64,000 nucleotides of DNA from Clostridium sp. (GCA_023664775.1 JAMPEW010000006.1:22415-86414), one strand, 5' to 3'; shown: positions 1-9,804, numbered from the stretch's first letter. Made by a program: numbers and translations. Notes: generated by a model not told the origin, from the sequence alone.

Positions 1-88
1 AAGTTCCATAAAAATATAGGGAAAATCTAAGAAATGACACAAGGGCTAATTTGCCTGACAATGTATCTTGATGACAATAATAAAATTT

Positions 89-122
89 GGGCTGCCGCAG
101 TAAGGATTTAAGCGACAGCCCC
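89..122 (-). terminator. Rho-independent terminator after iscU
   Basis: Arms GGGCTGCCGC and GCGACAGCCCC pair around a 13-nt loop. On the minus strand the hairpin is followed by AAATTTTATT, so it would end the iscS-iscU transcript. The GGGCTGYCGC core recurs in hairpins elsewhere in this window. Confidence 0.75.
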
Positions 123-152
123 TTCAAATACCAATTATAACCAGTGAAAGAT

Positions 153-617
153 TTAGGCTTCCTCTCCCATTGCATAAAATTCTTCCGTCTCGTCAATGTC
201 CTTTACGGGAGGCTTTAAGCCTTCTATCTTAATATTATTTTTCTCAGCATAATCCCAAAGTGCGGCATGTATTGCCTCCTCCGCAAGCAGGGAGCAGTGA
301 ACCTTTACAGGCGGAAGTCCTCCTAATGCCTCCATAACCGCCTTGTTTGTAACCTCAAGCGCCTCCTGTATGGTCTTGCCCTTTACAAGCTCAGTTGCCA
401 TGCTGCTTGTGGCAACAGCGGCGCCACAGCCAAAGGTTTTAAACTTCGCCTCGGTTATTATGCCGTTTTCATCCACGTCAATATACATTCTCATAATGTC
501 TCCACATTTTGCATTTCCCACTGTGCCTACACCGCTTGGGTTTTCTATTTCTCCAACATTTCTTGGATTTGTAAAATGATCCATGACCTTTTCGCTATAT
601 TCAGTAACCTGACTCAT
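153..617 (-). CDS. iscU: Fe-S cluster assembly scaffold protein (NifU/IscU family)
   Basis: A cytoplasmic scaffold on which [2Fe-2S]/[4Fe-4S] clusters are built from sulfur delivered by the cysteine desulfurase encoded just upstream. The 154 residues contain the NifU N-terminal signatures: GNAKCGDIMRMYI (first ligand Cys), KFKTFGCGAAVATSS (second Cys) and PVKVHCSLLAEEAI (third Cys). Length fits a single-domain IscU with a short C-terminal extension. The start follows the RBS GCGGAGG, 16 bp after iscS ends, so the two are co-transcribed. No Rrf2/IscR-type regulator gene is adjacent. Confidence 0.93.
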   Translation of the reverse strand: MSQVTEYSEKVMDHFTNPRNVGEIENPSGVGTVGNAKCGDIMRMYIDVDENGIITEAKFKTFGCGAAVATSSMATELVKGKTIQEALEVTNKAVMEALGGLPPVKVHCSLLAEEAIHAALWDYAEKNNIKIEGLKPPVKDIDETEEFYAMGEEA

Positions 618-633
618 CTTTTCGTACCTCCGC

Positions 634-1818
634 TTAATTCTTATTTGACCTTACAAAATCTTCATATAAAGGCGACATGCTTCTAAGTCTCTCCACTATT
701 TCCTTAAGCCTGTCAACAACAAAATCCATTTCTTCCTTTGTGTTTTCATCTGAAAGGGTAAGTCTCAACGACCCGTGGGCTATCTCATGCGGCAGTCCGA
801 TTGCAAGAAGCACATGTGACGGATCCAGCGAGCCTGACGTACATGCCGAGCCGCTTGACCCACAAATTCCGTTTCGGTCAAGCATAATCAGCAGCGACTC
901 TCCCTCAATAAACTGAAAGCTGAAGTTTGCGTTGTTTGAAAGTCTTTCATTTCTATGTCCGTTTACCTTAGTGTAAGGTATCTCATTTTCCACCCTGCTT
1001 ATAAGATAATCCCGAAGCTTTGTCTCATAAGCCATACGCTCCTTCATTTTTCTTTCTGCAAGCTCTGTAGCCTTTGCAAAGCCTATGATACCAGGGGTAT
1101 TGTGCGTACCTGCCCGCCTATTTTTTTCCTGTGCGCCGCCATGAATCAGCGGGGTTATTTTTACATTTTTTCTAATGTACATAATGCCAATTCCCTTTGG
1201 CCCATTGATTTTATGTCCACTTGCGGAAAGCATGTCAATGTTCATTTCATTAACATTGATAGGCACATGACCGTATGCCTGTACTGCATCCGTGTGGAAA
1301 AGCACGCCATGTCTTTTTGCCAATTCTCCTATTTCCTTAATTGGCTCTATTGTACCTATTTCATTGTTTGCAAACATAATGGATATCAGTATTGTCTCAG
1401 GCTTTATCGCAGCCTCAAGCTCATCCAGCTTAACAACTCCGTTTTCGTCTACGTCAACATATGTTATTTCATATCCATTTTTTTCGAGAAATTCACAGGT
1501 GTGTAAAACCGCATGGTGCTCTATCTTCGACGTAATGATATGGTTTCCCTTTGATTTATTTGCCAAAGCAACACCCTTAAGCGCCCAATTATCAGACTCG
1601 CTTCCGCCGCCTGTAAAATATATTTCCCCAGACTCTGCACCTATGAAATCTGCAACTGTCTTTCGTGCCTTATCAACCTCATTATTTATCTTGCCTGCAA
1701 ATGTGTATACACTGGCAGGATTTCCGTAGCTCTCCTCAAAATACGGATGCATAGCCTCATATACTTCCTTATCCACCTTTGTTGTAGCGGCATTATCCAA
1801 ATATATAAATTCTTTCAT
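634..1818 (-). CDS. iscS: Cysteine desulfurase (NifS/IscS family)
   Basis: A PLP enzyme that removes sulfur from L-cysteine as an enzyme persulfide for Fe-S assembly. The protein starts MKEFIYLDNAATTKVD, the typical NifS N-terminus. The PLP lysine is in SASGHKINGPKG, and the persulfide cysteine lies in CGSSGSACTSGS, a group I-type loop. The reading frame stays open 30 codons further upstream, but ATG 1818 has AGGAGG at ideal spacing and the family N-terminus, and the longer form would run through the promoter. About 394 aa, a normal length. It heads the iscS-iscU pair. Confidence 0.94.
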   Translation of the reverse strand: MKEFIYLDNAATTKVDKEVYEAMHPYFEESYGNPASVYTFAGKINNEVDKARKTVADFIGAESGEIYFTGGGSESDNWALKGVALANKSKGNHIITSKIEHHAVLHTCEFLEKNGYEITYVDVDENGVVKLDELEAAIKPETILISIMFANNEIGTIEPIKEIGELAKRHGVLFHTDAVQAYGHVPINVNEMNIDMLSASGHKINGPKGIGIMYIRKNVKITPLIHGGAQEKNRRAGTHNTPGIIGFAKATELAERKMKERMAYETKLRDYLISRVENEIPYTKVNGHRNERLSNNANFSFQFIEGESLLIMLDRNGICGSSGSACTSGSLDPSHVLLAIGLPHEIAHGSLRLTLSDENTKEEMDFVVDRLKEIVERLRSMSPLYEDFVRSNKN

Positions 1819-1866
1819 CCATGTTTCCTCCTGTACAACAATATAGTATACCAATCTAACAATTGT

Positions 1867-1895
1867 AGTATAAGCCACGCATTTCCTTATGTCAA
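1867..1895 (-). promoter_or_regulatory. Sigma-A promoter for iscS-iscU
   Basis: On the minus strand TTGACA is followed after exactly 17 nt by TATACT, about 49 nt upstream of the iscS ATG. The palindrome ACAATTGT lies just downstream of the -10 box and could bind a regulator; no known IscR box was recognised. Confidence 0.75.
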
Positions 1896-1942
1896 CGAAT
1901 ATAGGCAATTACAAATTGATAGAATTTCTCAAAAAGAAGGCT

Positions 1943-2479
1943 CTAATAATTTTCTGCCTTAATTTCAAAATATCCCTGCGAATGTTTACATACAGGACAA
2001 ATACCGGGAGCCTCCAGTCCCACTACAATATGTCCACAATTTCTGCACTCCCAAATCTTAACCTCACTTCTTGCAAACACCTGTGCCATTTCAATGTTGT
2101 TTATAAGGGCACGATAGCGTTCCTCATGATGCTTTTCAATTGCCGCCACCATCCTGAACATATGCGCAAGCTCCTTAAAGCCTTCCTCCTCCGCAGTCTT
2201 TGCAAAGCCGTCATACATATCTGTCCACTCATAATTTTCCCCCTCAGCAGCAGACTCAAGGTTTGCCTTTGTATCGCTTATTCCGTCAAGCTCCTTAAAC
2301 CATAGCTTGGCATGCTCCCTCTCATTTTCTGCCGTTTCAAGGAATATTTCAGCCATTTGCTCATAGCCTTCCTTTTGTGCCACCGCGGCAAAATAAGTAT
2401 ATTTACATCTTGCCTGTGACTCCCCCGCAAATGCAGCCTTTAAATTCTCATACGTTTTCGTTCCATCATATTTACCCAT
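1943..2479 (-). CDS. rbr: Rubrerythrin
   Basis: A non-haem iron peroxidase of anaerobes that reduces hydrogen peroxide. The N-terminal part is a four-helix ferritin-like diiron domain with the ligand patterns [25 protein letters not shown] and [11 protein letters not shown]. The C-terminus is a rubredoxin-like domain with two Cys pairs, WECRNCGH and GICPVCKH. At 178 aa it is a typical short-form rubrerythrin. ATG 2479 is preceded by AAAGGAGG. It sits alone between iscS and a long hairpin repeat, consistent with an oxidative-stress function next to Fe-S assembly. Confidence 0.95.
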   Translation of the reverse strand: MGKYDGTKTYENLKAAFAGESQARCKYTYFAAVAQKEGYEQMAEIFLETAENEREHAKLWFKELDGISDTKANLESAAEGENYEWTDMYDGFAKTAEEEGFKELAHMFRMVAAIEKHHEERYRALINNIEMAQVFARSEVKIWECRNCGHIVVGLEAPGICPVCKHSQGYFEIKAENY

Positions 2480-2550
2480 AAAAAAGTTCCTCCTTTAATG
2501 TTATTACTTCCCAGTAAATATTCCCATTAAAAAAAGAACATATACAAAAA

Positions 2551-2655
2551 GAGGCTTTCGCAGTAAGAATATTTATATCATAATAACAAAAATGCTTTCG
2601 CTCGCCTTCAAACATTTTTATATAATGAAATAAATACGCTTCGTGCGGCAGCCTC
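2551..2655. repeat. 105-bp imperfect hairpin repeat element
   Basis: The ends GAGGCT and AGCCTC pair, and the similarity continues inward: CGCAGTAAG/CGCACGAAG, TATTTAT and AAAAATG pair with interruptions, so the whole segment can fold into one long hairpin. The stretch TAAGAAT...TATATCATAAT...GCTTTCGCTCG also occurs in the 160-bp element at 34120-34279. A small open frame crosses it but has no family resemblance and is treated as spurious. Confidence 0.7.
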
Positions 2656-2670
2656 AAAAAATCAATATGA

Positions 2671-2952
2671 CTACGCTGTATGTACTGTTTTGTCCGCTTT
2701 ATGCATATCTAATATTACATGCACCCTTTCCACTTCATCAAGAATCATACTATCCATGGTTTTTAGTTCCTTGACTGATTTGTTCAGCTTGTTATTTAGC
2801 TTCCTGTAATCTCTCTTTAGTCCACGGACATCCTCCTTTAAGCCACTCACATCCTCCTTCAGTACACGGACATCCTCTTTTAAGCCGCTTATATCGTTTT
2901 CCATAGATCCAAATTTTACCAAAAGCAAATCCAGTTTTTCACTATCTGTCAT
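2671..2952 (-). CDS. Small coiled-coil protein with heptad repeats
   Basis: About 93 residues, almost entirely alpha-helical and charged. It contains three consecutive seven-residue repeats of the form LKEDVxG, encoded by 21-bp near-repeats, which predicts a parallel coiled coil of about 60 residues. There is no signal peptide or membrane segment. ATG 2952 was chosen because GAGGAGGGG precedes it; an in-frame ATG 33 bp upstream lacks an RBS. Similar short proteins with LKxDVxxLKxDV repeats are common in Lachnospiraceae and have no assigned function. Confidence 0.65.
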   Translation of the reverse strand: MTDSEKLDLLLVKFGSMENDISGLKEDVRVLKEDVSGLKEDVRGLKRDYRKLNNKLNKSVKELKTMDSMILDEVERVHVILDMHKADKTVHTA

Positions 2953-3146
2953 AATATCCCCTCCTCTTGTCTGAATATCCCCCATGTCATAATTGTATTA
3001 ATAGTTTAACTGTATCATCACATCGCTCAATCCGAACGTGTTGTATCTACTATAATGTATTTAGCAGCATATGTCAATAAGTATAAAAAAATATTCTGTC
3101 CAAACTGCCACATTAAAAATATTGACATCATAAACCGGCAACCCCT

Positions 3147-5039
3147 TTATCCAAGCATGGCAAACAGCAAATATATTATGGTGGCAAGAAATGCCGTTGC
3201 AAACATGATAAGCCCAAAGGAAACGGACCTTGCAAGCAAATTCCCCGTCGCCATAAATTCATGAAGCTTGATATGCTTTTTACGCGGCTTTTGAGTAATG
3301 CTGTTATCCTTTAGTATTGTTTTCCTGATTAAGTACACAGGACCCTCTATGCACCAATCACATATCCGCATAAAAAATGTACATATAGCCGGCAGTATTC
3401 CAAAGAGTATCGGCTTATAAAGCATTTTCTCAAGCGAAAACCATGCAGGAATAATTCTTTTCCTTACATTTCCGGCAATTGCAACATAAAGGATCACTCC
3501 AATCGCAAGCGATATTCCTGCCCCTTTCAAATTGTCCCATGAAAAATATGCAAAGTCCTTAAGCGATGCAGCCCCAAAAAATGACATTCCCTCATTTCCA
3601 AGCTTTTCAAGCGTAGCATAAGGTGCAGCACCGCATACAACCACAAACGCTGTCAAAAGTCCAAGCATGATATATACGAATACTGACAGCTTGCCAGCCG
3701 CTTTATTTCCATCTGCTTTCTCATCATCCGGTTTTAGTTCATTATCAGCTTTTACAGCTTCCACTACAATCTCTGCATCCCTGTCATCCTGCTTCGGTTT
3801 ACACCAAAAAACAGGAATATATATCTTAAGCATATAGGCAAACGTACAGCCTCCACCAATCAAAAACAGTATCTCAAGCGTTCTCACAAAGGAGGCTGAG
3901 CCTTGTGCCATTCCTGAATTAATAAGCGTAAGATATTCTAAAATCCCCTCATGTATCAATGTCTTGCTCACATATCCCGACAAGAAAGGAACGCCTGATA
4001 TGCCGAGAACTGCTATCGTAAACACAATTTTCAAAAAAATTTTATTGCAGCCCCAGCCCTTAATCTTGTTAATGTCAAGGTTTCTTCCACATTCCATTGA
4101 AATAATACCTATAATAATAAAGAATATCATCTTATATACGGAATGATTTATCATATGGAGAAATACGCCTTCCGGTGCAAGCGCATTGCAATCCACACCT
4201 GACACGGAACCTCCAAGTATACAAAAAACCCCTAATGCCACAATGATATACCCAATCTGTGACATGGAGGAATAAGCAATCACCTTTTTTGCATCAACAG
4301 AAAGCATAGCCCAAAGACCGCCCACAAGCATCGTTATAATACCTAAAACAAGTATCATCATTCCCCACTCGTATAAGCCTCTCATAATGCCTGCACAAAC
4401 TACAATCATGCCGATAATACCGGTTTTTGAAAGCACGGCTGAAAGAAGTGCCGCAGCAGGCGCAGGCGCCGCAGTATAGGATGGCGCAAGCCACGTATGA
4501 AGCGGAAACATGCCAGCCTTTGCCGCATAACCGAATATGATAAGGACACACGGCACAAAAAGCTTAAATTTTTCATCATGGCTCATTGTCATTCCAAGCT
4601 TAGAAAGTTCATCATAATAAAGAGTTCCTGTATGCCTTGCCAAAAGCAGTATTCCCGTCAGTGTTGCAAGTCCCCCCAGCACAGCATATGTAAGGTAAGA
4701 GGCAGCAGCCCGCATATCCTTTGCAGTGCCGAAATGCGCAACCCACGGATATGAGCTAAGAGACATAACCTCAAAAAAGATAAACGCAGAAAGCATATCA
4801 TTGCTCAAAACCATGCCAAGAGCAGCTACAAGCACAAGCATGCTAAAAAATACAAAGCCTGACGCCCCGCCGTCCTCCTTGCCGGTTATCTCATCGGTAT
4901 AGCCCTTCTTAAAATAATCCTTGGAAAATTCCATTGCAATAATCCACATTATAATTGTGAGTGAGCAAAATATTATTCTGAAGCCGTCAAGCTTAAAGGA
5001 AATTCCCATTCCGAAAAGTCCATCTATAACCAATTCCAT
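3147..5039 (-). CDS. NuoL/MrpA-like proton-conducting subunit (antiporter subunit 4)
   Basis: A polytopic membrane protein of the complex I antiporter-subunit family, 630 aa, last gene of the Mrp-type operon. The TM5 glutamate is in FIFFEVMSLSSYPWV (about residue 90). The TM7 lysine motif is GYAAKAGMFPLHTWL, followed by APAPAAALLS and the TM8 region DAKKVIAYSSMSQIGYI. It is longer than its paralogues because it carries a charged loop (KPKQDDRDAEIV to GNKAAGK, about residues 415-445) and extra C-terminal helices, resembling hydrogenase-4 component B or MbhH-like proteins. It probably moves H+ or Na+ within the complex. Confidence 0.85.
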   Translation of the reverse strand: MELVIDGLFGMGISFKLDGFRIIFCSLTIIMWIIAMEFSKDYFKKGYTDEITGKEDGGASGFVFFSMLVLVAALGMVLSNDMLSAFIFFEVMSLSSYPWVAHFGTAKDMRAAASYLTYAVLGGLATLTGILLLARHTGTLYYDELSKLGMTMSHDEKFKLFVPCVLIIFGYAAKAGMFPLHTWLAPSYTAAPAPAAALLSAVLSKTGIIGMIVVCAGIMRGLYEWGMMILVLGIITMLVGGLWAMLSVDAKKVIAYSSMSQIGYIIVALGVFCILGGSVSGVDCNALAPEGVFLHMINHSVYKMIFFIIIGIISMECGRNLDINKIKGWGCNKIFLKIVFTIAVLGISGVPFLSGYVSKTLIHEGILEYLTLINSGMAQGSASFVRTLEILFLIGGGCTFAYMLKIYIPVFWCKPKQDDRDAEIVVEAVKADNELKPDDEKADGNKAAGKLSVFVYIMLGLLTAFVVVCGAAPYATLEKLGNEGMSFFGAASLKDFAYFSWDNLKGAGISLAIGVILYVAIAGNVRKRIIPAWFSLEKMLYKPILFGILPAICTFFMRICDWCIEGPVYLIRKTILKDNSITQKPRKKHIKLHEFMATGNLLARSVSFGLIMFATAFLATIIYLLFAMLG

Positions 5040-5050
5040 TCAGATACCTC

Positions 5051-6520
5051 CTATAATCCCTGCGCCATCTGCTGTAAAAAGTCTGTAATCGGCTCCGCAA
5101 AAAAGCTCAAAGCCACGACCACAGCAGTGATTACCGCAAAAGGAAGCTTCATTCGAATGCCTGTGCGTTTTACATTGTCAAATGTATCAGGCACTCCCGC
5201 TTTTTCATCGTAAACAAACGCCCGTATGGCAATTGACAAAACATACATTGCCGTAAGCAGTCCCGATATAAGCAAAATTACTGCGCCTGCATATGCAAAG
5301 CCTCCCTCTAAAACAGCAGCCTTTATCAGGCTCCATTTACTGATAAAGCCGAACAGTGGCGGCACTCCCGTTATTGCTAGGGCGCATATTGTAAAGCATA
5401 CCATGGTAAACGGCATGGCTCGACCTATTCCTGCCATTTCATAAACATACTGCTTTCCCGACTTTACCATGATTGCTCCTACACAGGCAAACAGCACTAT
5501 TTTTATAAAGGCATGGGCTATCATGTGGGTCATGCCTCCCACAAGACCCTGCTCACTCATAAGGGTAAATCCAAACACGATGTAGGACAGATTACTCACG
5601 GTTGAATAGGCAAGCCTCCTCTTAATATGCTGCTCCTTAAATGCCATGCAGGAGCCGAACAGTATCGTTATTAATGAAGCTGACATAACAAGATACTGCA
5701 CCCACGTTCCCTTTAAAATTTCAGTTCCATAGCTGAAATAAGTAATTCTTCCAATGGCAAATGCACCTGATTTAACAACTGCAACCGCATGAAGAAGTGC
5801 CGTTACCGGGGTCGGTGCGACAGATGCCTTTGGAAGCCATCCGTGGAACGGAAATACTGCCGCCTTAACCCCAAAGCCAAAGAAGGCAAAGGCATACCAA
5901 ACCCTCATAAGCTGCTCCTTGTCCTTCGGCAGATTATCAAGCACACCGCCCCACATAAATGACGAGGTTTCCCCATAGTTCAGTATAAACATAAGGCTTA
6001 TAAATCCAAAGCTTGCCCCTGCTATGGAATAAACCATGTACCTTCTCGCCGCCCTGATAGACTCCTTGTTCATCTCATGCATTACAAGCGGCAGGGTGAC
6101 AAGCGTAAGCATCTCATAAAATAGATACATCGTCTCTATATTTCCTGCAAACGCAATGCCGATTGTAATTCCATATGTCATTGTATAAAAGGCAAAAAAG
6201 GAATTTTTACGCGATTCCTCCTCCATGTATTCAAAGGCATAAAGGCTTGCAAAAGGCCACAGAAAGGATACGATACCCGCAAACACGGCAGCCATTTTAT
6301 CAATATGAAATTCTATCGTCAATTCATTTGTAAGACGGAACAATATATAGGTCCCCTCAGGCGGTGCAAAAAGAAGCAGGAAAACAACGATTGTATTTAT
6401 CATAACACCTGTCTCAATATATATGTTTCTCCTTCTGTCGCTGTCAAACTGAAATACAAAAGCCAAAAGACCTACAAGCATCGGAAACAGCACCGGAAAA
6501 TAAATTAATATGTCTGGCAT
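5051..6520 (-). CDS. MrpD/NuoM-like antiporter subunit (antiporter subunit 3)
   Basis: 489 aa with about 13-14 membrane helices. It keeps the ion-translocation residues of the family: Glu in TMYLFYEMLTLVTLP, Lys in FGVKAAVFPFHGWLP, Lys in LLHAVAVVKSGAFAI and Lys in the late helix GFISKWSLIKA. It lies 11 bp after the preceding paralogue gene ends and 11 bp before the next begins, so it is part of the same polycistron. It is clearly paralogous to its neighbours but not a recent copy. The name mrpD is withheld because four such subunits are present. Confidence 0.87.
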   Translation of the reverse strand: MPDILIYFPVLFPMLVGLLAFVFQFDSDRRRNIYIETGVMINTIVVFLLLFAPPEGTYILFRLTNELTIEFHIDKMAAVFAGIVSFLWPFASLYAFEYMEEESRKNSFFAFYTMTYGITIGIAFAGNIETMYLFYEMLTLVTLPLVMHEMNKESIRAARRYMVYSIAGASFGFISLMFILNYGETSSFMWGGVLDNLPKDKEQLMRVWYAFAFFGFGVKAAVFPFHGWLPKASVAPTPVTALLHAVAVVKSGAFAIGRITYFSYGTEILKGTWVQYLVMSASLITILFGSCMAFKEQHIKRRLAYSTVSNLSYIVFGFTLMSEQGLVGGMTHMIAHAFIKIVLFACVGAIMVKSGKQYVYEMAGIGRAMPFTMVCFTICALAITGVPPLFGFISKWSLIKAAVLEGGFAYAGAVILLISGLLTAMYVLSIAIRAFVYDEKAGVPDTFDNVKRTGIRMKLPFAVITAVVVALSFFAEPITDFLQQMAQGL

Positions 6521-6532
6521 AATCCCACCACC

Positions 6533-7843
6533 TTACATAAGAGCTGTCGCAAAAGAGGCAAGCTCATCAAAAATCAAATCAGGGTAAACAGCTAAAATCA
6601 GTATCAATATAACAAGCACAATCAAAGGAGCAGTCATGGAAGCCGCCGGCTCACATTTAGTCTGCGCATGCTCCTCATATTGCCGTTTCCCAAAATATCC
6701 CTTTATAAAAACAGGAAACAGATATCCTGCTGTCAAAAGGGCGCTTATCATAATCACGATCATTCCTGCAAAAGCAAGCTGTGATACGGCACCTGAAAAT
6801 TCAAGTGCGCCGCTTGATATATACCACTTGCTTAAGAATGTTCCCGCAGGCGGAATACCCACAAGAGTTATGCCTGCAATTGTGTAACAGCAAAACGTAA
6901 CCGGCATATATTTTCCCAAACCGTCAAACTCATCCACAAGCTTTTTCCCTGTCTGATGGATGATATTTCCTGCCACAAGGAAAAGCACTATCTTGACCAT
7001 TGCGTGCATAATAACATGAATGAGCGATCCCATAACCCCAGCCTCATTTAAAAGCGATAACCCAAACATGATATAATTCATTTGGCTGACCGTAGAGTAA
7101 GCCAGCCTTTTCTTAAATATCTTTTCCCGGTATGCAAGCATGCTTCCCAACAGTATTGATACAATGGCAAGTGCCATCCATGCCGTCTGCACCCATGTAT
7201 TCATAATAAAGCCTGACCCAAAAACATAAAAAACAGTTCTGATAACCGCAAATACCCCACATTTTACGACAACTCCTGACAGCAGTGCTGAGCCCGGTGC
7301 AGGTGCGACAGGATGTGCCTCAGGAAGCCATGCATGATACGGCAGGATTGCCGCCTTGACGCCAAAGCCAATTATCATAAGAAACGCACATGCCAAAAAC
7401 AGCGTCTTATTTCCATTCAAAAAATCGATTCCAAGAGAGCCACCTTTTACAAACGGAATGTCCGCCCCTTTATTTGCATAGAGGGCAAAAACACCAAAAA
7501 GCGCCGTAAATGCTCCTGCTATGGAGAAATAAAGTATTCTGAAGCCGCCCTTTTCCGATGCCTTATTTCTGTCGTGAAAAACAAGCATCGCCGTGGAAAG
7601 GGATATTAATTCAAAGCTTATGTACATTGTAATAAGATTATCCGCAAAAAACTGGGACAGCATTGACAAATAGCTGATACAATAAAATACATAATATATT
7701 TTTTTATGGTTATCCTTCTTAAAATATCCTGCATGATATATGCCGATAAGCACATACATTACAGTGGCAAGAATTGCAAATATAACACCAAGCTCATCCA
7801 TGCGGTATCTGATTATGAACTCACTGTTAAGCCTTACTTCCAT
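6533..7843 (-). CDS. MrpD/NuoN-like antiporter subunit (antiporter subunit 2)
   Basis: 436 aa, the shortest of the four antiporter paralogues. It shows the TM5 Glu in TMYISFELISLSTAM, the TM7 motif GFGVKAAILPYHAWLPEAHPV, the TM8 motif APAPGSALLSGVVVKCG and a late Lys in GTFLSKWYISSG. All residues needed for proton transfer in the family appear to be retained. The start has a clear AAAGGAGAG. It begins 76 bp after the previous gene ends, the largest gap inside the operon; that gap contains a weak hairpin (AGTCC arms) but no obvious promoter. Confidence 0.87.
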   Translation of the reverse strand: MEVRLNSEFIIRYRMDELGVIFAILATVMYVLIGIYHAGYFKKDNHKKIYYVFYCISYLSMLSQFFADNLITMYISFELISLSTAMLVFHDRNKASEKGGFRILYFSIAGAFTALFGVFALYANKGADIPFVKGGSLGIDFLNGNKTLFLACAFLMIIGFGVKAAILPYHAWLPEAHPVAPAPGSALLSGVVVKCGVFAVIRTVFYVFGSGFIMNTWVQTAWMALAIVSILLGSMLAYREKIFKKRLAYSTVSQMNYIMFGLSLLNEAGVMGSLIHVIMHAMVKIVLFLVAGNIIHQTGKKLVDEFDGLGKYMPVTFCCYTIAGITLVGIPPAGTFLSKWYISSGALEFSGAVSQLAFAGMIVIMISALLTAGYLFPVFIKGYFGKRQYEEHAQTKCEPAASMTAPLIVLVILILILAVYPDLIFDELASFATALM

Positions 7844-7919
7844 AACTTTTTCTCTCCTTTATTTGAACATAAGTCCTTCCAAGCTTTCGCTTTTTACAAA
7901 GGGACTGGCGCTGTATATA

Positions 7920-9413
7920 TTAATCAAACATGCCAATTCCTTCAAATATAAAATCAATGATAGGCTGCGCATGCGTTCCGAGAAATACATTTAAAGCAAC
8001 AAAAATAATACATGCAGCTATAAATAACGGATCTGCCTTATATATAACCGCCTTATCCTCATCCTTGACAGGTCTGTAAATTGATATAATTGCCCTCATA
8101 AAATAAACAGCATTTAAAAGCGTACTAAAGGCAAGCGCAAGCATAACAATTACAAGCTTTACGGTAGAGGCATTAATTGCAGCATCCGCAAAGCAAACCT
8201 TCGAGATAAATCCCGCAAGCATCGGAATACCTATCATGGAGCAGGCGCCAACAGTAAACGTGGCTCCCGCTATCGGATTTTTTATTGCAGAGCCGCTCAA
8301 ATCCCGAAATTCCTTACTGTCATTTGAAACATAGGAAAGTCCGTCAGCAGCTATAAACATCATTGATTTTGCAGATGAATGTGCAAATATATGGAATACC
8401 GCCGCCATCATTCCAAGCTCGGTTCCAAGTCCCATGCCCATGTAAATATAACCAATCTGCGCCACTGAGGAATAGGCAATCATCCGTCTTACATCCGTCT
8501 GCGCAATTGCCCTTGCGGAGCCTGCAATCATGCCGATTACGCCAAAGGCAAAAAAAACATTTCCTATTTTTGATGACACGATGATATCCATGCCGATTAC
8601 CCTGTACATAATCTTTATGAGCAGAAAAATGTACCCCTTTGATATAAGTGATGAAAGCAGGGCAGATGATGTGGCAGTTGAATATCCATATGCGTCAGGA
8701 AGCCATGCGTGAAATGGAAAAAGCGCACTTTTTATTGCAATTCCCACACACAAAAGTCCTACCGTAATCGTAAGTGGAAGCTCATACTCGCCAATTGCCA
8801 CATTAGCAGCGATAGCTTCTTTTATATTGGACATGAGAAGATGTCCTGTCAGGTCATAAAGCATGGAAAGTCCAAGCAGGATAAGACCTGAACCGATAAG
8901 ACTCATAATCATATACTTCATGGCAGACACAAGACAATGTCCATTATCCCTGCTCATAATAAGGGCGCATGCGGAAATTGTCATAATCTCTATAAAAACA
9001 TACCCCGTAAAAAGGTCGTTTGTATAAATCATTGCAAGAAGCGCCGCAAGAAGCAGGTCAACCATAATATAATAAAGATTTCTTTTCTTAGGCGCAACAT
9101 CTATAAATACGCGCTTCATTCCTCCAAGGACAGATGCAAACATAACGATGGAAAATATTGTCGCCGTAAGTGCCTCAAGTATGCCTACCCTGATTTCATT
9201 TCCCCATGGCGCCGGAAAATGACCCATATAATATGTATAGGACTGGTCAAGCCCTGCCACGTAAAAAAATGTAATGGCTGACATAACCGAAACTGCACCT
9301 ATGACGCAGAGAGAAAACACTCTTGCTGCCCTGTCGCTCATAATTGATATGATTACCGCCGATACCATGGAAAGTATGATACAGAAAAACGGCAAATTTC
9401 TAAGGAAGTCCAT
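7920..9413 (-). CDS. mrpD: Mrp antiporter subunit D-like (antiporter subunit 1)
   Basis: About 497 aa, immediately downstream of mrpC in the position of mrpD/mbhH. TM5 Glu is in GYVFIEIMTISACAL. The TM7 lysine is in AIKSALFPFHAWLPDAYG, the TM8 lysine in LLSSLISKGYIFLL, and a late Lys in AGFISKVCFAD. ATG 9413 was chosen because AAGGGAGG precedes it and it begins one base after the mrpC stop; the frame is open 13 codons further into mrpC without an RBS. Probable role: H+/Na+ exchange across the membrane. Confidence 0.88.
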   Translation of the reverse strand: MDFLRNLPFFCIILSMVSAVIISIMSDRAARVFSLCVIGAVSVMSAITFFYVAGLDQSYTYYMGHFPAPWGNEIRVGILEALTATIFSIVMFASVLGGMKRVFIDVAPKKRNLYYIMVDLLLAALLAMIYTNDLFTGYVFIEIMTISACALIMSRDNGHCLVSAMKYMIMSLIGSGLILLGLSMLYDLTGHLLMSNIKEAIAANVAIGEYELPLTITVGLLCVGIAIKSALFPFHAWLPDAYGYSTATSSALLSSLISKGYIFLLIKIMYRVIGMDIIVSSKIGNVFFAFGVIGMIAGSARAIAQTDVRRMIAYSSVAQIGYIYMGMGLGTELGMMAAVFHIFAHSSAKSMMFIAADGLSYVSNDSKEFRDLSGSAIKNPIAGATFTVGACSMIGIPMLAGFISKVCFADAAINASTVKLVIVMLALAFSTLLNAVYFMRAIISIYRPVKDEDKAVIYKADPLFIAACIIFVALNVFLGTHAQPIIDFIFEGIGMFD

Positions 9414-9414
9414 G

Positions 9415-9801
9415 CTATATGCCTCCCTTCCTTGATATAATGGCAATCTCATCTATATCAAGCGTGTGGTACCTTCTATAAAGCTTTACCGTAAGGGCAA
9501 GCATAATGGCAGTAACGCTTACGGACACAACGATACCCGTAAGAACAAGCCCCGCAGGAATAGGATTTATGTATGCCTCCATATCCCTTACGCCATCCAC
9601 GACGATAGGCGCCTTCCTGCTTTCAATATACCCCTTTGATGCAAGAAAGAGATATACCGCATTATCCATAAGATTAAAGCCGATTATTTTCTTTATGAGA
9701 TTTTTATTGAGCAGGAGGGTCGTAAAGCCGATTCCAAATATGACTACCGCCGCCGTCTCATAATAGTTCGTCATAAGATGACTCAAAAGCTCCTTAAGCA
9801 T
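9415..9801 (-). CDS. mrpC: Mrp/Mbh antiporter subunit C (NuoK-like)
   Basis: 128 aa with three membrane helices, the NuoK/MrpC fold. GFTTLLLNKNLIKKIIGFNLMDNAVYLFL matches the conserved helix region of the family (described, not quoted at length: key features are the NLIKKIIG and MDNAVYLFL stretches), and the GLVLTGIVVSVSVTAIML helix carries the family TGIVV signature. It sits between the MbhE/MrpB-like fusion gene and the first MrpD-like subunit, the conserved order in Mrp and Mbh operons. MrpC subunits are needed for assembly of the complex. Confidence 0.9.
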   Translation of the reverse strand: MLKELLSHLMTNYYETAAVVIFGIGFTTLLLNKNLIKKIIGFNLMDNAVYLFLASKGYIESRKAPIVVDGVRDMEAYINPIPAGLVLTGIVVSVSVTAIMLALTVKLYRRYHTLDIDEIAIISRKGGI

Positions 9802-9804
9802 ATC

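Noticed and set aside
955-1506. 183-aa open frame on the plus strand opposite iscS
   Set aside because: Lies fully within the strongly supported iscS gene on the other strand, has no RBS and reads as low-complexity shadow translation.
2472-2657. 61-aa open frame across the 105-bp hairpin element
   Set aside because: Its sequence is the hairpin itself, has no family resemblance, and overlaps the rubrerythrin start.
4294-4551. 85-aa Cys-rich open frame inside the antiporter gene
   Set aside because: Another frame of a conserved gene; no RBS and no plausible start context.
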